Shown here piece by piece: positions 58,573 through 64,000 of a stretch of 64,000 nucleotides of DNA (position 1 is its first letter; every line of letters starts with the position of its first letter). The stretch is taken from assembly GCA_918807975.1 (NCBI GenBank), contig OU964922.1, positions 5,469,501 to 5,533,500 on the forward strand. The letters are read 5' to 3'. Made by a program: the position numbers and the translations under genes. This DNA comes from Aplidium turbinatum (lineage: Eukaryota > Chordata > Ascidiacea > Aplousobranchia > Polyclinidae). The notes under the pieces are model-generated. The model had not been told where the DNA came from, searched no databases, and saw nothing but the letters and a program-made list of their open reading frames with translations.

Positions 58573-60498
58573 ATGGCTTCGAATGTGTATTATGATGCAA
58601 GGCAAGCGGCAGATTTATTAGCAACCGAAGATGAAAGAGATGCAAATTTTTCGGATAGTGATGTTGATTTGCCACTATCTGATGGTGAAGATGATCCGCT
58701 AACATCTGACGAGAGTAGCGAAGATGAGGTCGTGACCGTCAGACATAGGCAGTCCCAACGTCGTAGGAATCATGCCGTCAATTCATTAGATAGCGCCTTG
58801 GATGAGGAAAATTACCATACATTGCCTGAGCAGGAAGAGGAGCGAATTTCGGTGGTTGTTGACCAAAGAAGAAGAGAGAAAGTTGTTTGGAGTACAAAAC
58901 AACCATCAATAAGAGGAAGACAAAACTCTGCTAATGTGGTGCACAGCTTACCAGGAGTAAAGCACGATTATCAAAATGCAACGACGTCGTATGATGCATG
59001 GCGTTTCTTATTTACAGCAGAGATGATCTACATCATTGTTGCAAGCACCAACGCATGTATACGGGAGCGGCTATCGCGAATATCGGAGGCTCAACGAACA
59101 TCTTGGCATGCTTCACATTTTCAGGAAACTGATGCCACGGAACTAGAAGCATTCATTGGATTGTGGTGTATAAGAGGACTACTCAAGCGAACATTTCACC
59201 GAATTAACCATTGCTTTTCCCAGATATATGGACATCCTATATTTAGTGTGACAATGTCATTGAACCGATTCAAATTTCTGTCTGCAAATATTCGTTTTGA
59301 CGATAAAAGCACAAGGGCCGATCGCTGGCAAAGTGACCGATTTACAGCAGTCAGAGAACTTTTCCAATATTTTACTGGGAATTGTGAAAAGATTTTAATA
59401 CCAGAAGACTTCCTTTCACTGGATGAGACTTTGTTTCCATCCCGCGTTGGTGTGTCCTTCAGGCAATATAATAAAAATAAGCCTGCTAAATACGGCTTGT
59501 TACTGAGAAGTATAAATAGTGCGCGCATGCCATACACCTATACCGCCATAGCTTATGCGGGTAAACCAGTAGGTGTACCAGGACCACACTATCTGACTTC
59601 CACTATGGAATATGTGGAAACGTTGGTACACAATTTGGACAGAGTTTCTTCTCTTCAAGGACGAAATATATCCCTTGATCGATTTTATACTTCACTTAAT
59701 TTGGCAGAATGGCTTTGGAACAAAAACATAACTTTAGTTGGAACATGGCAAAGCAATAGAAAAGGGGTTGGTGAGTTAAAATCTCTCACTGATCGGGAAG
59801 CCTTCAGTACCAAAATTTACTGGGAGGAGTCAAGACCCTATATTACCGGTACATCATACGCAGTCAAACCAAAATCTACCGGTAAACGCAATGTTCTGGT
59901 CTTATCAACCATGCAGCCAATCCTTGGAGTAACCAAAGATGACGGAAAGAAAAAACCTGCAATAATCAAGCTCTACGATTTTACCAAGGGTGGGACTGAT
60001 GTCGTCGACCAGAAGATGGCATATTATAGCGTCAAGCCGAAGTCAGCAAAATGGACTATGTCTGCATTTTCTTACATTTTAGATGTTGCGCAGGTCAATG
60101 CGATGACCATTAGTTACCTGAACCGCGAGTTGCCCATATCACAAGCCAAGGGAGACGAGAGTTTTGTGGAAGGGTGGCAGCTAGCCATGTCATTAGTCAA
60201 ACCACACATGTCTAGACGTTTGGATGATGTACCTACTCTACGTGGGTCACTCCGACATACAATGTCAACATTTTTGGGACGAAATCTTATCAGTGTGCCT
60301 GTGCGTCCTCCACAGCCACAGCAACAACCACAAAATTCAAAAAAGCGATGCTCTACATGCGTAGACGAAGTAAGAGGCATTGGCTATACCGCCAAAAGAA
60401 ACAAGCTTGGCAAAACTATTCATCGTTGCGAAAAATGCAGCAGTCCAATTTGTATGAAGCATATGATGAAGCTTTGCCAATCCTGTGAACATTTGTAA
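58573..60498 (+). CDS. piggyBac transposase, uninterrupted 641 codons
   Basis: The frame is open from 58489. The second Met at 58573 (MASNVYYDARQAADLLATED) is preferred because the acidic N-terminus usual for the family starts there. The DDE_Tnp_1_7 core follows: first Asp in FLSLDETLFPSRVGVSFRQY, second in NISLDRFYTSLNLAEWLWN, third in FTKGGTDVVDQKMAYYSVKP. A Cys-rich C-terminus (CSTCVDEV, CEKCSSPICMKH, LCQSC) fits the terminal DNA-binding zinc module. All three catalytic Asp are present. It could be a live transposase or a gene taken over by the host. Termini that may belong to it lie at 56554 and 63829. Nuclear; cuts and joins at TTAA in known relatives. Confidence 0.88.
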   Translation: MASNVYYDARQAADLLATEDERDANFSDSDVDLPLSDGEDDPLTSDESSEDEVVTVRHRQSQRRRNHAVNSLDSALDEENYHTLPEQEEERISVVVDQRRREKVVWSTKQPSIRGRQNSANVVHSLPGVKHDYQNATTSYDAWRFLFTAEMIYIIVASTNACIRERLSRISEAQRTSWHASHFQETDATELEAFIGLWCIRGLLKRTFHRINHCFSQIYGHPIFSVTMSLNRFKFLSANIRFDDKSTRADRWQSDRFTAVRELFQYFTGNCEKILIPEDFLSLDETLFPSRVGVSFRQYNKNKPAKYGLLLRSINSARMPYTYTAIAYAGKPVGVPGPHYLTSTMEYVETLVHNLDRVSSLQGRNISLDRFYTSLNLAEWLWNKNITLVGTWQSNRKGVGELKSLTDREAFSTKIYWEESRPYITGTSYAVKPKSTGKRNVLVLSTMQPILGVTKDDGKKKPAIIKLYDFTKGGTDVVDQKMAYYSVKPKSAKWTMSAFSYILDVAQVNAMTISYLNRELPISQAKGDESFVEGWQLAMSLVKPHMSRRLDDVPTLRGSLRHTMSTFLGRNLISVPVRPPQPQQQPQNSKKRCSTCVDEVRGIGYTAKRNKLGKTIHRCEKCSSPICMKHMMKLCQSCEHL

Positions 60499-60882
60499 TG
60501 CATTTCAAGTTGGACACTTTGTGATATTTGTTAGTTGTAATGACTTTTCAACACATTGTTAATTTATTTTTCCCGAATTGATTGCCTTCTGTTACTCTGG
60601 TTTGCAGATCCTCAAGCAAGTGGCCTCACAAGCTAAGCCATAACCTAAAGCTGCTAAAGTAGTTTTTGTAGTTTTCTTAATATTTTTTGTCAAAATAAAT
60701 TTCCAGCAAATGTTTTCAAGCCATGCATATTTTTTCATCTATCGGGAGAGATGCAATTTCAACAACAATAAAATGTTAAGGTTTGTTAGCAAACGTGACA
60801 CATTTAGATAGTTTAGAGTCCCAATGGTTTCCGACGCTAAAATATTCATCAAATGATTTTTTTAAATACAGTATTGTTCAAA

Positions 60883-61444
60883 TTAATTGAAACTATCAAG
60901 AAAACAGGCTGAATTTGTGTATATTTGGTTTATTGTGACACAGTTTGGCATGGATTCGATTAGATTTTTGCAGTTTTCTGCAGTTTTTGGGTCCCGAAAC
61001 ACCTGAATGATGGCCTCCATGAGCTTCCTTATGGTGGTGCAGTCCTTCTTGCGTAATCGTGCCTTGATTATGCTCCACAAATTTTCGATAGGATTTAAAT
61101 CCGGAGAATTGCCAGGCCAATCTAGCACAGTAATCTTGTTTTTAGTCAAAAAGTTAGAGTTGTTTTTAGAAGAATGGCATGGTGCAAGGTCTTGCTGAAA
61201 AATGCCACCACCTTCTGGAAATGCTCTTTGCAGGTCTGGGATAACTTTTTTTGTGATCACATTGATATATCGTTCAGAATTCAGAATTCCTTCTAGTGGA
61301 AACAGTGATCCAACACCACTGTGGCTAAAAGTTACCCAGAACATCTTTTTGGGAGATGTTTTACACATTGATTGAAATGGTAGGGCTTCAGCGTCTCTCC
61401 AACATTCCTTCTCACAAACCTCGCATGATGCCATTCTTCTGGAA
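60883..61444 (-). pseudogene. Tc1-like transposase, C-terminal half
   Basis: Minus-strand blocks: MFWVTFSHSGVGSLFPLEG, IFQQDLAPCHSS (the second catalytic Asp; QQDNAPCH in relatives), ITVLDWPGNSPDLNPIENLW (the third acidic position) and a C-terminal helix to a stop near 60883. The N-terminal paired-like DNA-binding domain and the first Asp are missing. The open frame extends 5' of 61444 only because it reads through the opposite arm. Confidence 0.8.
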
Positions 61445-61459
61445 AAACCACTAATTTTT

Positions 61460-61720
61460 TTGAATAAAAACAAGATTACCGTGTTAGATTGGCCTGGCAA
61501 TTCTCCGGATTTAAATCCTATCAAAAATTTGTGGAGCGTTATCAAGGCACAATTACGCAAGAAGGACTGCACCATCACAAGGAAGCTCATGGAGGCCATC
61601 ATTCAGGTGTTTCGGGACCCAAAAATTGCAGAAAACTGCAAAATCTAATCGAATCCATGCCAAACCGTGTTCGTGCAATATTGAAAGAAGGTGGAGGCCA
61701 CGTTAGGTATTAAACTATAC
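61460..61720 (+). pseudogene. Second, inverted copy of the Tc1 transposase C-terminus
   Basis: The plus strand repeats ITVLDWPGNSPDLNPIKNLW and KKDCTITRKLMEAIIQVFRD from the other arm, then diverges near 61650. It forms the right arm of the palindromic unit. Confidence 0.8.
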
Positions 61721-62183
61721 ACATCTGTTAAATTATCACAATAAACCAAATATCCACAAATTCAACCTGTTTTCTTGATAGTTTCAATTAATTCGAACAA
61801 TACTGTAATTCAGGATGCATCTCGTTTTTGGTGCAAACATTTCAGCGATGTTTTTCTGCTTTCCATATCAAGTTTGTTTCTAATCTATGTTTCCATCTTT
61901 GGGAAGCTATTTTTGAAAGTTGCTTGCAATATATCGTTTTGCATATCGAAATTATTGGGTGTGCACTCGTAATTTCTATTCTAAAATGTGGCTGCTGTAG
62001 TGCCGATTGCAGATTGTTTTATGGTTTTATTTTTATTGTTTGCTCGATAATCAACATCAACGCATTGTGTAATGAATTGAGAACGCTCAACCATCTATCT
62101 TGCCCTCATATCAAGGTAAATAAAAACTAAACCATTCTTCAATTGTCTGCCCCGCTATTGTTGCCATCACCGTTGTTTTTGTC

Positions 62184-62210
62184 GATTCAACGTCACCAGA
62201 CGTTGAATAA
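62184..62210. repeat. Short hairpin repeat, copy
   Basis: GATTCAACGTCACCAGACGT then TGAATAAATG. Confidence 0.6.
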
Positions 62211-63123
62211 ATGGTACGAGAGCTACTAAATTGTGTGTAAATTCCGCGATGATTACGCTGTTGCTTTATGATATGTTACGTTCGTTTATTATAGTAATCA
62301 TTAGGTAAAATTAGTTATTAGGTATAGAAATACATGTGTGTAAAAAACAATCAGTATGTATACAACCATCAGGTTTGAAGCTTCAAACAATAGACTGTAA
62401 TGTTTTATTTTGATGTAGTGTCTGGAAAAAAATTATTATGTTTCTCTAATTAGAACCAAGTCATTGATGCTTGCATCACTTCGGTTCTTATTTGAGAAAA
62501 CGATGAAATACTGGTCCAAATCATAGTAGAATTATATCGACTTCGTCTATATCGACACTTCGCCAATACAGCTACTTTTTCTTCGTCCTTTTGAGGTATC
62601 GATAATAATCGATATAAGCGAATTCTACTGCATTAGGAAACGTAAAATTAATTTGGATGACGATAAAACCATAGATTAACAGCAAAGTCAAATTTGCTGT
62701 TACCAGTGGTTTTCATAATGAAATGGCGGGTTATCATAAGATTTGTTCTTATCATATGTTATCGTTGAGCAGGGATTAGATATTTTAATCACGGTGTTTA
62801 GCTATCACCGTTTTATTCAAAAGCGGGGTATTTTTCTATCTACAATTTGATCGAAATATTACTTGTAAAGCTGTGCGTTTCAATTTCATTACCATTATAC
62901 TTGACGATGCTAATTTACTACACTTGCAATACGGTCTTGTTTTGTACAATATTTCGCACAAGTCGTATTTTTTGTGACTGGAATTTCTTGTTGATAAGTC
63001 ATTTTTTTCTCAACGCAATGACGAGCTGCATGTCTTCATTTTCAATAAACAGTGCCAGGATGACATTGTGTGTTTCCATTATCGCTGATAGGCATTACTT
63101 TCACAGATCAATTATTTATACTA

Positions 63124-63146
63124 TTTCAACGTCTGACGACGGTGAA
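63124..63146. repeat. Short hairpin repeat, degenerate copy
   Basis: TTCAACGTCTGACGACGGTG, only partly palindromic. Confidence 0.4.
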
Positions 63147-64000
63147 CCGCTGTACAGCGGCCGATGTTTCCTGCGAATGTTTTGCATAACAAAAAAGCAT
63201 TCATTCAAGAGGAATGCAATTTGAAACAAACGCATGACTTTCTTAGGTTGTATCGCAACACCGCTGAACGTTGTATCGACATAAGCAAAGTATTTATAAG
63301 CTGTTAGCACTCGCAATGACACTATAGGACATATCAAGCTGTGCTTATTTCTCGGCGATGAGAATTAGGTCAAGACAAGAGCCGCAAACCAGAGTTGACC
63401 CTTCGCTGCTTGATGTTTGAGCAAACAAATTATATGGTAGATTATAAATGTTAGTGCAATTTCTTTGAAATGTAAAAACGCCCAAAAATGCCTTATTATT
63501 ATGAACAAAAGTAATTTTTTGTTTAGTTTAGCATTACTCTATGTCATAATTCAAAAATATGCGTTCGAACGGTCAATTTTGAAGCTATTTTCGGGAAATT
63601 AGAATAAAAACCGACTTTCTGACGTTTTTTCATCTCAAACACTTTATTTCAATAAATTTATTGGGTAAAATTTAAATTTTTACACGCACAATATACATGG
63701 CTATTATCTTGTAAAATATTTTGGCTCCGTGAGTTTCATAGCTCCCGTTATTAGCGATTAATTAGCACGGGGCCAAGAAAGCCCGTGTCGAACTTTCCGC
63801 GTACGAAAACAGCTCGTATTAAGATAGGGTTAAAGCCAGCCAAATTTCATTTGTGCATATTGGAATAAAAGTTGCCAACTTTTTCTCAAATTCTAATTAG
63901 CTTGACCCAAGTCGGCATGAAGTAAACCATCACTAATCGTGCAGGTTGTGGCCTTGTGATGCATCTGCAGCCAACTACCCAATTAAAAATTGATTAAATT

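Larger units (their letters stand above)
60869..61805 (-). mobile_element. Palindromic Tc1-type element derivative
   Basis: TA lies at both borders (60867-60868 and 61806-61807). The termini are CAGTATTGTTCAAATTAATT and its inverted counterpart. Both arms carry the same C-terminal piece of a Tc1-like transposase facing outward, so the unit is an inverted duplication with a unique centre. Confidence 0.85.
56554..63829 (+). mobile_element. Candidate 7.3 kb piggyBac element around the intact transposase gene
   Basis: CCCTATCTTAATACGA at 56554 and its exact complement ending at 63829 form matching termini. TTAA follows on the right (63830-63833); on the left the four bases are CCAA. A CGACACGGG stretch also recurs just inside both ends. 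Between them lie a full-length piggyBac transposase, a Tc1-type insertion and hairpin repeats. The size is large for piggyBac, so the ends could instead belong to two related MITEs. Confidence 0.5.
61808..63829. other. No gene recognised
   Basis: AT-rich DNA. Short open frames near 61775-62130 and 62847-63224 have no recognisable domains. Hairpin repeats lie at 62184 and 63124. Confidence 0.35.

Noticed and set aside
61828-62130. Cys-rich 100-codon open frame
   Set aside because: No domain pattern, AT-rich and overlapping another open frame; not supported as a gene.

Overview
This is an AT-rich, intron-dominated stretch of an animal genome. Host coding sequence is limited to four small exons on the minus strand (three EGF-like modules and the first half of a C-type lectin domain). 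Nearly everything else is mobile DNA. The mix of piggyBac, hAT, Tc1/mariner, MULE, Penelope-like, BEL/Pao, gypsy, non-LTR and tRNA-derived SINE elements, with an EGF/C-type-lectin gene, suits a marine invertebrate such as a tunicate. That assignment is an inference from content, not a proof.

Layout. 0.3-2.1 kb: a decayed open reading frame of an uncharacterised family, split by a 710 bp fold-back element with a 12 bp target duplication. 3.2-11.1 kb: a piggyBac element holding a small hAT MITE and a 6.1 kb TA-flanked element with tandem-repeat ends and a spliced gene resembling the C-terminal part of 'SAM domain-containing protein 3-like' proteins. 11.5-13.4 kb: piggyBac remnant, SINE, LINE tail. 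13.6-19.8 kb: a young BEL/Pao element. 21.6-25.3 kb: lectin exon, EGF exon, a MULE with 9 bp target duplications, and a Penelope-like fragment. 27-29.3 kb: a mariner-type MITE and two nested hAT elements. 32.3 kb: EGF exon. 33.3-36.4 kb: TTAA MITE, SINE, hAT-like repeat, LINE endonuclease. 37.2-45.4 kb: a second, nearly whole BEL/Pao element. 46.2-51.3 kb: four elements nested (hAT, TTAA MITE, then gypsy and piggyBac). 53-54 kb: LINE reverse transcriptase remnant and the most upstream EGF exon. 56.5-63.8 kb: a piggyBac transposase gene with an uninterrupted 641-codon frame, inside matching piggyBac-like termini, together with a palindromic Tc1 derivative.

How the parts relate. The four host exons share phase-1 acceptor boundaries and fit one gene read right to left with introns of about 21.5, 9.4 and 1 kb. 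The mobile elements between 21.8 and 53.9 kb therefore lie in its introns. Exact target duplications (TA, TTAA, 5, 8, 9 and 12 bp) date many insertions relative to one another. The least-explained unit is the 6.1 kb element at 4595-10728.
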